From: Apostichopus japonicus
Lineage: Eukaryota > Echinodermata > Holothuroidea > Aspidochirotida > Stichopodidae
Direction: 5' to 3'
DNA length: 64,000 nt
Assembly: GCF_037975245.1 (NCBI RefSeq)
Contig: NC_092571.1
Coordinates: 5,788,001 to 5,852,000, forward strand
Numbering within the stretch: position 1 is the stretch's first letter; every line of letters starts with the position of its first letter. The notes beneath the pieces are model-generated. The model saw only the letters and a list, made by a program, of their open reading frames with translations. It was not told the origin of the DNA and searched no databases. The position numbers and the translations under genes are program-made. Of the stretch, positions 14,645-28,100 are shown in pieces.

Positions 14645-17453
14645 TGATCGGTATCGCACAATCGATTGATCGGTACCGAACATTAGATTGATCGGTACCG
14701 AACATTCGATTGATCAATACCGCACATTTGATTGATCGGTAACGAACATTCGATTGATAGGTACCGCACATTCGATTGATCGGTAACGAACATTCGATTG
14801 ATCGGTAACGCACATTCGATTGATCGGTACCGCACATTCGATTGATCAATACCGCACATTCGATTGATCGGTAACGCACATTCGATTGATCGGTATCGAA
14901 CATTCGATTGATCGGTACCGCACATTCGATTGATCGGTACCGCACATTCGATTGATCGGTACCGAACATTCGATTGATCGGTACCGCACATTGGATTGAT
15001 CGGTATCGCACATTCGATTAATCGGTATCGCACATATGATTGATCGGTACCGCACATTCGATTGATCGGTACAACACATTCGATTGATCGGTACCGCACA
15101 TTCGATTGATCGGTACCGAACATTCGATTGATCGGTAACGCACATTCGATTGATCGGTACCGCACATTCGATTGATCGGTACCGCACATTCGATTGATCG
15201 GTATCGCACATTCGATTGATCGGTACCGAACATTCGATTGATCGGTACCGAACATTCGATTGATCGGTAACGCACATTCGATTGATCGGTACCGCACATT
15301 CGATTGATCGGTACCGAACATTCGATTGATCGGTACCGAACATTCGATTGATCGGTACCGATCATTCGATTGATCGGTACCGAACATTCGATTGATCGGT
15401 ACCGAACATTCGATTGATCGGTACCGAACATTCGATTGATCGGTACCGCACATTCGATTGATCGGTACCGAACATTCGATTGATCGGTACCCCACAATCG
15501 ATTGATCGGTACCGCACAATCGATTGATCGGTACCGAACCTTCGATTGATCGGTACCGAACATTCGATTGATCAATACCGCACATTCGATTGATCGGAAA
15601 CGAACATTCGATTAATCGGTACCGCACATTCGATTGATCGGTACCGAACATTCGATTGATCAATACCGCACATTCGATTGATCGGTACCGCACTATCGAT
15701 TGTTCGGTACCGAACATTCGATTGATCGGTACCGATCATTCGATTGATCGGTACCGAACATTCGATTGATCGGTACCGAACATTCGATTGATCGGTACCG
15801 AACATTCGATTGATCGGTACCGCACATTCGATTGATAGGTACCGAACATTTGATTGATCAATACCGCACATTCGATTGATCGGTACCGCACATTCGATTG
15901 TTCGGTACCGCACATTCGATTGTTCGGTACCGCACATTCGATTGTTCGGTACCGCACATTCGATTGATCGGTATCGAACATTCGATTGATCGGTACCGCA
16001 CATTCGATTGATCGGTACCGAACATTCGATTGATCGGTACCGCACATTCGATTCATCGGTACCGAACATTCGATTGATCAATACCGCACATTCGATTGAT
16101 CGGTACCGCACATTCGATTGATCGGTACCGCACATTCGATTGATCGGTACCGCACATTCGATTGATCGGTACCGAACATTCGATTGATCGGTACCGCACA
16201 TTCGATTGATCGGTACCGAACATTCGATTGATCAATACCGCACATTCGATTGATCGGTAACGCACATTCGATTGATCGGTACCGAACATTCGATTGATCG
16301 GTACCGAACATTCGATTGATCGGTACCGATCATTCGATTGATCGGTACCGAACATTCGATTGATCGGTACCGAACATTCGATTGATCGGTACCGAACATT
16401 CGATTGATCGGTACCGCACATTCGATTGATCGGTACCGAACATTCGATTGATCGGTATCGCACAATCGATTGATCGGTACCGAACATTAGATTGATCGGT
16501 ACCGAACATTCGATTGATCAATCCCGCACATTCGATTGATCGGTAACGAACATTCGATTGATCGGTACCGAACATTCGATTGATCAATACCGCACATTCG
16601 CTTGATCGGTAACGAACATTCGATTGATCGGTACCGCACATTCGATTGATCGGTAACGAACATTCGATTGATCGGTACCGCACATTCGATTGATCGGTAC
16701 CGCACATTCGATTGATCAATACCGCACATTCGATTGATCGGTACCGCACATTCGATTGATCGGTACCGCACATTTGATTGATCGGTACCGCACATTCGAT
16801 TCATCGGTACGGTACCGAACATTCGATTGTTCGGTATCGCACATTAGTTGAACGGTACCGTACATTCGATTGATCGGTACCGCACATTCGATTGATCGGA
16901 ACCGCATATTCGATTGTTCGGTACCGCACATTCGATTGTTCGGTACCGCACATTCGAATGATCGGTATCGAACATTCGATTGTTCGGTACCGCACATTCG
17001 ATTGATCGGTACCGCACATTCGATTCATCGGTACCGCACATTCGATTGTTCGGTACCGCACATTCGATTGATCGGTACCGCACATTCGATTGATCGGTAC
17101 CGAACATTCGATTGATCGGTACCGCACATTCGATTGTTCGGTACCGCACATTCGATTGATCGGTACCGCACATTCGATTGATCGGTACCGAACATTCGAT
17201 TGATCGGTACCGCACATTCGATTGATCGGTACCGAGCATTCGATTCATCGGTACGGTACCGAACATTCGATTGTTCGGTATCGCACATTAGTTGATCGGT
17301 ACCGCACATTCGATTGATCGGTACCGCACATTCGATTGATCGGTACCGCACATTCGATTGATCGGTACCGCACATTCGATAGATCGGTACCGCACATTCG
17401 ATTGTTCGGTACCGCACATTCGATTGATCGGTATCGAACATTCGATTGATCGG
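14645..17453 (+). repeat. Mosaic of family A segments (copy 3 interior)
   Basis: About 14645-14730 resembles 3178-3263. 14880-15640 matches 1590-2350 (offset 13,293). After a 44-bp loss, 15700-16120 matches 2451-2870 (offset 13,249). After a one-monomer gain, 16230-16820 matches 2960-3550 (offset 13,271). After a one-monomer loss near 17050 the offset returns to 13,249. Each offset change is a whole number of monomers, consistent with unequal exchange or slippage in register. Confidence 0.75.
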
Positions 17454-18795
17454 TACCGCACATTCGATTGATCGGTACCGCACATTCGATTGATCGGTAC
17501 CGAACATTCGATTGATCCTTAAAGCACATTTGATTGATCGGTATCGCACATTCGATTAATCGGTATCGCACATATGATTGATCGGTACCGCACTTTCGAT
17601 TGATCGGTACAACACATTCGATTGATCGGTACCGCACATTCGATTGATCGGTACCGAACATTCGATTGATCGGTAACGCACATTCGATTGATCGGTACCG
17701 CACATTCGATTGATCGGTACCGCACATTCGATTGATCGGTATCGCACATTCGATTGATCGGTACCGAACATTCGATTGATCGGTACCGAACATTCGATTG
17801 ATCGGTAACGCACATTCGATTGATCGGTACCGCACATTCGATTGATCGGTACCGAACATTCGATTGATCGGTACCGAACATTCGATTGATCGGTACCGAT
17901 CATTCGATTGATCGGTACCGAACATTCGATTGATCGGTACCGAACATTCGATTGATCGGTACCGAACATTCGATTGATCGGTACCGCACATTCGATTGAT
18001 CGGTACCGAACATTTGATTGATCGGTACCGCACAATCGATTGATCGGTACCGCACAATCGATTGATCGGTACCGAACATTCGATTGATCGGTACCGAACA
18101 TTCGATTGATCAATACCGCACATTCGATTGATCGGTACCGCACATTCGATTGATCGGTACCGAACATTCGATTGATCCTTAAAGCACATTTGATTGATCG
18201 GTATCGCACATTCGATTAATCGGTATCGCACATATGATTGATCGGTACCGCACTTTCGATTGATCGGTACAACACATTCGATTGATCGGTACCGCACATT
18301 CGATTGATCGGTACCGAACATTCGATTGATCGGTAACGCACATTCGATTGATCGGTACCGCACATTCGATTGATCGGTACCGCACATTCGATTGATCGGT
18401 ATCGCACATTCGATTGATCGGTACCGAACATTCGATTGATCGGTACCGAACATTCGATTGATCGGTAACGCACATTCGATTGATCGGTACCGCACATTCG
18501 ATTGATCGGTACCGAACATTCGATTGATCGGTACCGAACATTCGATTGATCGGTACCGATCATTCGATTGATCGGTACCGAACATTCGATTGATCGGTAC
18601 CGAACATTCGATTGATCGGTACCGAACATTCGATTGATCGGTACCGCACATTCGATTGATCGGTACCGAACATTTGATTGATCGGTACCGCACAATCGAT
18701 TGATCGGTACCGCACAATCGATTGATCGGTACCGAACATTCGATTGATCGGTACCGAACATTCGATTGATCAATACCGCACATTCGATTGATCGG
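17454..18795 (+). repeat. 660-bp (30-monomer) exact tandem duplication
   Basis: 17454-18113 and 18114-18773 appear identical, and the identity runs on to 18795. Each copy holds the divergent CTTAAAG monomer (17510 and 18170) and a private CACTTTCG variant (near 17590 and 18250) not seen at the equivalent place in other A copies. The corresponding single-copy segment in the first HOR is about 4205-4886. Confidence 0.88.
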
Positions 18796-19560
18796 AATGG
18801 AACATTCGATTGATCGGTACCGCACATTCAATTGATCGGTAACGAACATTCGATTGATCGGTACCGCACATTCGATTGATCGGTACCGAACATTCGATTG
18901 ATCAATACCGCACATTCGATTGATCGGTACCGAACATTGGATTGATCGGTGACGCACATTCGATTGATCGGGACCGCACATTCGATTGATCGGTACCGAA
19001 CATTCGATTGATCGGTATCGCACATTCGATTGATCGGTACCGAACATTCGATTGATCGGTAACGCACATTCGATTGATCAATACCGCACATTCGATTGAT
19101 CGGTACCGCACATTCGATTGATCGGTACCGAACATTCGATTGATCGGTACCGCACAATCGATTGATCGGTACCGAACATTCGATTGATCGGTACCGCACA
19201 TTCGATTGATCGGTACCGAGCATTCGATTCATCGGTACGGTACCGAACATTCGATTGTTCGGTATCGCACATTAGTTGATCGGTACCGCACATTCGATTG
19301 ATCGGTACCGCACATTCGATTGATCGGTACCGCACATTCGATTGATCGGTACCGCACATTCGATTGATCGGTACCGCACATTCGATTGTTCGGTACCGCA
19401 CATTCGATTGTTCGGTATCGCACATTCGATTGATCGGTATCGAACATTCGATTGATCGGTACCGCACATTCGATTGATCGGTACCGCACATTCGATTGAT
19501 CGGTACCGAACATTCGATTGATCGGTACCGCACATTCGATTGATCGGTACCGAACATTCG
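18796..19560 (+). repeat. Family A tail with 440-bp deletion
   Basis: 18796 onward matches 4887 onward (offset 13,909). Between about 18925 and 18948 the offset falls to 13,469, a loss of exactly 20 monomers relative to the first HOR. The cassette at 19233 corresponds to 5764. Similarity to family A fades near 19,560, where B-type monomers begin. Confidence 0.7.
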
Positions 19561-22500
19561 ATTGATCGGTACCGCACTTATGATTGATCGGTACCGTATA
19601 TTCGATTGATCGGTACCGCACATTCGATTGATCGGTACCGAACATTCGATTGATCGGTAACGCACATTCGATTGATCGGTACCGAACATTCGATTGATCA
19701 ATACCGCACATTCGATTGTTCGGTACCGCAGATTCGATTGTTCGGTACCGCACATTCGATTGATCGGTACCGCACATTCGATTGATCGGTACCGCACATT
19801 CGATTGTTCGGTACCGCACATTCGATTGATCGGTACCGAACATTCGATTGATCGGTATCGAACATTCGATTGATCGGTACCGCATATTCGATTCATCGGT
19901 ACCGCACATTCGATTGTTCGGTACCGCACATTCGATTGATCGGTATCGAACATTCGATTGATCGGTACCGCACATTCGATTGATCGGTATCGAACATTCG
20001 ATTGATCGGTACCGCACATTCGATTGATCGGTACCGCACATTCGATTGATCGGTACCGAACATTCGATTGATCGGTACCGCACATTTGATTGATCGGTAT
20101 CGCCCATTCGATTGATCGGTACCGCACATATGATTGATCGGTACCGCACATTCGATTGATCGGTACAACACATTCGATTGATCGGTATCGCACATTCGAT
20201 TGATCGGTACCGAACATTCGATTGATCGGTAACGCACATTCGATTGATCGGTACCGCACATTCGATTGATCGGTACCGAACATTCGATTGATCGGTGACG
20301 CACATTCGATTGATCGGGACCGCACATTCGATTGATCGGTACCGAACATTCGATTGATCGGTACCGCACATTCGATTGATCGGTACCGAACATTCGATTG
20401 ATCGGTACCGCACATTCGATTGATCAATACCGCACATTCGATTGATCGGTACGGTACCGAACATTCGATTGTTCGGTATCGCACATTAGTTGATCGGTAC
20501 CGCACATTCGATTGATCGGTACCGCACATTCGATTGATCGGTACCGCACATTCGATTGATCGGTACCGAACATTCGATTGATCGGTACCGCACTTATGAT
20601 TGATCGGTACCGTATATTCGATTGATCGGTACAACTTATTCGATTGATCGGTACCGCACATTCGATTGATCGGTACCGAACATTCGATTGATCGGTAACG
20701 CACATTCGATTGATCGGTACCGAACATTCGATTGATCAATACCGCACATTCGATTGTTCGGTACCGCAGATTCGATTGTTCGGTACCGCACATTCGATTG
20801 ATCAATACCGCACATTCGATTGATCGGTACCGCACATTCGATTGTTCGGTACCGCACATTCGATTGATCGGTACCGAACATTCGATTGATCGGTATCGAA
20901 CATTCGATTGATCGGTACCGCACATTCGATTGATCGGTACCGCACATTCGATTGATCAATACCGCACATTCGATTGATCGGTACGGTACCGAACATTCGA
21001 TTGTTCGGTATCGCACATTCGATTGATCGGTACCGAACATTCGATTGATCGGTACCGCACATTCGATTGATCGGTACCGAACATTCGATTGATCGGTACC
21101 GCACATTCGATTGATCGGTACCGAACATTCGATTGATCGGTACCGTACAATCGATTGATCGGTACCGAACATTCGATTGATCGGTACCGAACATTCGATT
21201 GATCAATACCGCACATTCGATTGATCGGTAACGCACATTCGATTGATCGGTACCGCACATTCGATTGATCGGTACCGAACATTCGATTGATCGGTACCGA
21301 ACATTCGATTGATCGGTACCGATCATTCGATTGATCGGTACCGAACATTCGATTGATCGGTACCGAACATTCGATTGATCGGTACCGAACATTCGATTGA
21401 TCGGTACCGAACATTCGATTGATCAATACCGAACATTAGATTGATCGGTACCGAACATTCGATTGATCAATACCGCACATTCGATTGATCGGTAACGAAC
21501 ATTCGATTGATCGGTACCGCACATTCGATTGATCGGTACCGCACATTCGATTAATCGGTACCGCACATTCGATTGATCGGTACCGCACATTCGATTAATC
21601 AATACCGCACATTCGATTGATCGGTACCGCACATTCGATTGATCGGTACCGAACATTCGATTGATCGGTACCGCACATTCGATTGATCGGTACCGAGCAT
21701 TCGATTCATCGGTACGGTACCGAACATTCGATTGTTCGGTATCGCACATTAGTTGATCGGTACCGCACATTCGATTGATCGGTACCGCACATTCGATTGA
21801 TCGGTACCGCACATTCGATTGATCGGTACCGCACATTCGATTGATCGGTATCGAACATTCGATTGATCGGTACCGCACATTCGATTGATCGGTACCGCAC
21901 ATTCCATTGATCGGTACCGAACATTCGATTGATCGGTACCGCAAATTCGATTGATCAGTACCGAACATTCGATTGATCGGTACCGCACATTCGATTGATC
22001 GGTACCGAACTTTCGATTCATCGGTACCGCACATTCGATTAATCGGTACAGCACATATGATTGATCGGTACCGCACATTCGATTGATCGGTACAACACAT
22101 TCGATTGATCGGTACCGCACATTCGATTGATCGGTACCGAAAATTCGATTGATCGGTAACGCATATTCGATTGATCGGTACCGCACATTCGATTGATCGG
22201 TACCGAACATTCGATTGATCGGTACCGCACATTCGATTGATCGGTACCGAACATTCGATTGATCGGTACCGCACAATCGATTGATCGGTACCGAACATTC
22301 GATTGATCGGTACCGAACATTCGATTGATCAATACCGCACATTCGATTGATCGGTAACGAACATTCGATTGATCGGTACCGCACATTCGATTGATCGGTA
22401 ACGAACATTCGATTGATCGGTACCGCACATTCGATTGATCGGTATCGAACATTCGATTGATCGGTACCGCACATTCGATTGATCGGTACCGCACATTCGA

Positions 22501-22915
22501 TTGATCGGTACCGAACATTCGATTGATCGGTACCGCACATTTGATTGATCGGTATCGCCCATTCGATTGATCGGTACCGCACATATGATTGATCGGTACC
22601 GCACATTCGATTGATCGGTACAACACATTCGATTGATCGGTATCGCACATTCGATTGATCGGTACCGAACATTCGATTGATCGGTAACGCACATTCGATT
22701 GATCGGTACCGCACATTCGATTGATCGGTACCGAACATTCGATTGATCGGTGACGCACATTCGATTGATCGGGACCGCACATTCGATTGATCGGTACCGA
22801 ACATTCGATTGATCGGTACCGCACATTCGATTGATCGGTACCGAACATTCGATTGATCGGTACCGCACATTCGATTGATCAATACCGCACATTCGATTGA
22901 TCGGTACGGTACCGA
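19561..22915 (+). repeat. Family B array, first block
   Basis: B-type variants appear: CGCAGATTCG near 19728 and 20767, GCACTTATGATTG near 19576 and 20590, and later GAAAATTCG near 22139 and GTACAGCACATATG near 22047. Segments recur downstream: 20424-20705 with 26859-27140 (offset 6,435) and 21423-22298 with 33904-34779 (offset 12,481). The last offset leaves remainder 7 modulo 22, exactly the sum of the indels between the two copies. Confidence 0.72.
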
Positions 22916-24000
22916 ACATTCGATTGTTCGGTATCGCACATTAGTTGATCGGTACCGCACATTTGATTGATCGGTACCGCACATTCGATTCATCGGTACG
23001 GTACCGAACATTCGATTGTTCGGTATCGCACATTAGTTGAACGGTACCGTACATTCGATTGATCGGTACCGCACATTCGATTGATCGGAACCGCATATTC
23101 GATTGTTCGGTACCGCACATTCGATTGTTCGGTACCGCACATTCGATTGATCGGTATCGAACATTCGATTGTTCGGTACCGCACATTCGATTGATCGGTA
23201 CCGCACATTCGATTCATCGGTACCGCACATTCGATTGATCGGTACCGGACATTCGATTGATTAATACCGCACATTCGATTGATCGGTACCGCACATTCGA
23301 TTGATCGGTACCGAACATTCGATTGATCGGTACCGCACATTCGATTGTTCGGTACCGCACATTCGATTGATCGGTACCGCACATTCGATTGATCGGTACC
23401 GAACATTCGATTGATCGGTACCGCACATTCGATTGATCGGTACCGAGCATTCGATTCATCGGTACGGTACCGAACATTCGATTGTTCGGTATCGCACATT
23501 AGTTGATCGGTACCGCACATTCGATTGATCGGTACCGCACATTCGATTGATCGGTACCGCACATTCGATTGATCGGTACCGCACATTCGATAGATCGGTA
23601 CCGCACATTCGATTGTTCGGTACCGCACATTCGATTGATCGGTATCGAACATTCGATTGATCGGTACCGCACATTCGATTGATCGGTAACGCACATTCGA
23701 TTGATCGGTACCGAACATTCGATTGATCCTTAAAGCACATTTGATTGATCGGTATCGCACATTCGATTAATCGGTATCGCACATATGATTGATCGGTACC
23801 GCACATTCGATTGATCGGTACAACACATTCGATTGATCGGTACCGCACATTCGATTGATCGGTACCGAACATTCGATTGATCGGTAACGCACATTCGATT
23901 GATCGGTACCGCACATTCGATTGATCGGTACCGCACATTCGATTGATCGGTATCGCACATTCGATTGATCGGTACCGAACATTCGATTGATCGGTACCGA
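22916..24000 (+). repeat. Family A block inserted within family B
   Basis: From about 22990 the sequence matches 3530 onward at offset 19,460, including the cassettes at 22994 and 23460 (from 3534 and 4000) and the CTTAAAG monomer at 23721 (from 4261). A small number of substitutions distinguish it, such as GGAACCG near 23088 and GTACCGGAC near 23244. Confidence 0.8.
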
Positions 24001-25724
24001 ACATTCGATTGATCGGTAACGCACATTCGATTGATCGGTACCGCACATTCGATTGATCGGTACCGAACATTCGATTGATCGGTACCGAACATTCGATTGA
24101 TCGGTACCGATCATTCGATTGATCGGTACCGAACATTCGATTGATCGGTACCGAACATTCGATTGATCGGTACCGAACATTCGATTGATCGGTACCGCAC
24201 ATTCGATTGATCGGTACCGAACATTTGATTGATCGGTACCGCACAATCGATTGATCGGTACCGCACAATCGATTGATCGGTACCGAACATTCGATTGATC
24301 GGTACCGAACATTCGATTGATCAATACCGCACATTCGATTGATCGGAATGGAACATTCGATTGATCGGTACCGCACATTCAATTGATCGGTAACGAACAT
24401 TCGATTGATCGGTACCGCACATTCGATTGATCGGTACCGAACATTCGATTGATCAATACCGCACATTCGATTGATCGGTACCGAACATTCGATTGATCGG
24501 TGACGCACATTCGATTGATCGGGACCGCACATTCGATTGATCGGTACCGAACATTCGATTGATCGGTATCGCACATTCGATTGATCGGTACCGAACATTC
24601 GATTGATCGGTAACGCACATTCGATTGATCAATACCGCACATTCGATTGATCGGTACCGCACATTCGATTGATCGGTACCGAACATTCGATTGATCGGTA
24701 CCGCACAATCGATTGATCGGTACCGAACATTCGATTGATCGGTACCGCACATTCGATTGATCGGTACCGAGCATTCGATTCATCGGTACGGTACCGAACA
24801 TTCGATTGTTCGGTATCGCACATTAGTTGATCGGTACCGCACATTCGATTGATCGGTACCGCACATTCGATTGATCGGTAACGCACATTCGATTGATCGG
24901 TACCGCACATTCGATTGATCGGTACCGAACATTCGATTGATCGGTACCGAACATTCGATTGATCGGTACCGATCATTCGATTGATCGGTACCGAACATTC
25001 GATTGATCGGTACCGAACATTCGATTGATCGGTACCGAACATTCGATTGATCGGTACCGCACATTCGATTGATCGGTACCGAACATTTGATTGATCGGTA
25101 CCGCACAATCGATTGATCGGTACCGCACAATCGATTGATCGGTACCGAACATTCGATTGATCGGTACCGAACATTCGATTGATCAATACCGCACATTCGA
25201 TTGATCGGAATGGAACATTCGATTGATCGGTACCGCACATTCAATTGATCGGTAACGAACATTCGATTGATCGGTACCGCACATTCGATTGATCGGTACC
25301 GAACATTCGATTGATCAATACCGCACATTCGATTGATCGGTACCGAACATTCGATTGATCGGTGACGCACATTCGATTGATCGGGACCGCACATTCGATT
25401 GATCGGTACCGAACATTCGATTGATCGGTATCGCACATTCGATTGATCGGTACCGAACATTCGATTGATCGGTAACGCACATTCGATTGATCAATACCGC
25501 ACATTCGATTGATCGGTACCGCACATTCGATTGATCGGTACCGAACATTCGATTGATCGGTACCGCACAATCGATTGATCGGTACCGAACATTCGATTGA
25601 TCGGTACCGCACATTCGATTGATCGGTACCGAGCATTCGATTCATCGGTACGGTACCGAACATTCGATTGTTCGGTATCGCACATTAGTTGATCGGTACC
25701 GCACATTCGATTGATCGGTACCGC
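24001..25724 (+). repeat. 862-bp tandem duplication (39 monomers + one cassette, two copies)
   Basis: 24001-24862 and 24863-25724 match, with identity continuing to base 24880/25742. 862 equals 39 x 22 + 4, and each copy holds one cassette (24784 and 25646). Each copy also carries the GGAATGGAAC monomer and the GGTGACG/GGGACCG pair typical of family A. Confidence 0.87.
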
Positions 25725-28100
25725 ACATTCGATTGATCGGTACCGCACATTCGATTGATCGGTACCGCACATTCGATTGATCGGTACCGCACATTCGATT
25801 GTTCGGTACCGCACATTCGATTGTTCGGTATCGCACATTCGATTGATCGGTATCGAACATTCGATTGATCGGTACCGCACATTCGATTGATCGGTACCGC
25901 ACATTCGATTGATCGGTACCGCACATTCGATTGATCGGTACCGCACATTCGATTGATCGGTACCGAACATTCGATTGATCGGTACCGCACTTATGATTGA
26001 TCGGTACCGTATATTCGATTGATCGGTACAACTTATTCGATTGATCGGTACCGCACATTCGATTGATCGGTACCGAACATTCGATTGATCGGTAACGCAC
26101 ATTCGATTGATCGGTACCGAACATTCGATTGATCGGTACCGCACATTCGATTGTTCGGTACCGCAGATTCGATTGTTCGGTACCGCACATTCGATTGATC
26201 AATACCGCACATTCGATTGATCGGTACCGCACATTCGATTGTTCGGTACCGCACATTCGATTGATCGGTACCGAACATTCGATTTATCGGTATCGAACAT
26301 TCGATTGATCGGTACCGCACATTCGATTGATCGGTACCGCACATTCGATTGTTCGGTACCGCACATTCGATTGATCGGTATCGAACATTCGATTGATCGG
26401 TACCGCACATTCGATTGATCGGTATCGAACATTCGATTGATCGGTACCGCACATTCGATTGATCGGTACCGCACATTCGATTGATCGGTACCGAACATTC
26501 GATTGATCGGTACCGCACATTTGATTGATCGGTATCGCCCATTCGATTGATCGGTACCGCACATATGATTGATCGGTACCGCACATTCGATTGATCGGTA
26601 CAACACATTCGATTGATCGGTATCGCACATTCGATTGATCGGTACCGAACATTCGATTGATCGGTAACGCACATTCGATTGATCGGTACCGCACATTCGA
26701 TTGATCGGTACCGAACATTCGATTGATCGGTGACGCACATTCGATTGATCGGGACTGCACATTCGATTGATCGGTACCGAACATTCGATTGATCGGTACC
26801 GCACATTCGATTGATCGGTACCGAACATTCGATTGATCGGTACCGCACATTCGATTGATCAATACCGCACATTCGATTGATCGGTACGGTACCGAACATT
26901 CGATTGTTCGGTATCGCACATTAGTTGATCGGTACCGCACATTCGATTGATCGGTACCGCACATTCGATTGATCGGTACCGCACATTCGATTGATCGGTA
27001 CCGAACATTCGATTGATCGGTACCGCACTTATGATTGATCGGTACCGTATATTCGATTGATCGGTACAACTTATTCGATTGATCGGTACCGCACATTCGA
27101 TTGATCGGTACCGAACATTCGATTGATCGGTAACGCACATTCGATTGATCGGTACCGAACATTCGATTGATCAATACCGCACATTCGATTGTTCGGTACC
27201 GCAGATTCGATTGTTCGGTACCGCACATTCGATTGATCAATACCGCACATTCGATTGATCGGTACCGCACATTCGATTGTTCGGTACCGCACATTCGACT
27301 GATCGGTACCGAACATTCGATTGATCGGTATCGAACATTCGATTGATCGGTACCGCACATTCGATTGATCATTACCGCACATTCGATTGATCAATACCGC
27401 ACATTCGATTGATCGGTACGGTACCGAACATTCGATTGTTCGGTATCGCACATTCGATTGATCGGTACCGAACATTCGATTGATCGGTACCGCACATTCG
27501 ATTGATCTGTACCGAACATTCGATTGATCGGTACCGCACATTCGATTGATCGGTACCGAACATTCGATTCATCGGTACCGCACATTCGATTAATCGGTAC
27601 CGCACATATGATTGATCGGTACCGCACATTCGATTGATCGGTACAACACATTCGATCGATCGTTACCGCACATTCGATTGATCGGTACCGAAAATTCGAT
27701 TGATCGGTAACGCACATTCGATTGATCGGTACCGCACATTCGATTGATCGGTACCGAACATTCGATTGATCGGTACCGCACATTCGATTGATCGGTACCG
27801 AACATTCGATTGATCGGTACCGTACAATCGATTGATCGGTACCGAACATTCGATTGATCGGTACCGAACATTCGATTGATCAATACCGCACATTCGATTG
27901 ATCGGTAACGCACATTCGATTGATCGGTACCGCACATTCGATTGATCGGTACCGAACATTCGATTGATCGGTACCGAACATTCGATTGATCGGTACCGAT
28001 CATTCGATTGATCGGTACCGAACATTCGATTGATCGGTACCGAACATTCGATTGATCGGTACCGAACATTCGATTGATCGGTACCGAACATTCGATTGAT
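25725..28100 (+). repeat. Family B array, second block (5' part)
   Basis: The sequence re-enters the B pattern: about 25685-25990 matches 19272-19577 (offset 6,413) and 26859-27140 matches 20424-20705 (offset 6,435). The offsets differ by one monomer. A full cassette lies at 26882 and a half-cassette at 27414. A single CGATCGATCG palindromic monomer lies near 27653. Confidence 0.7.
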
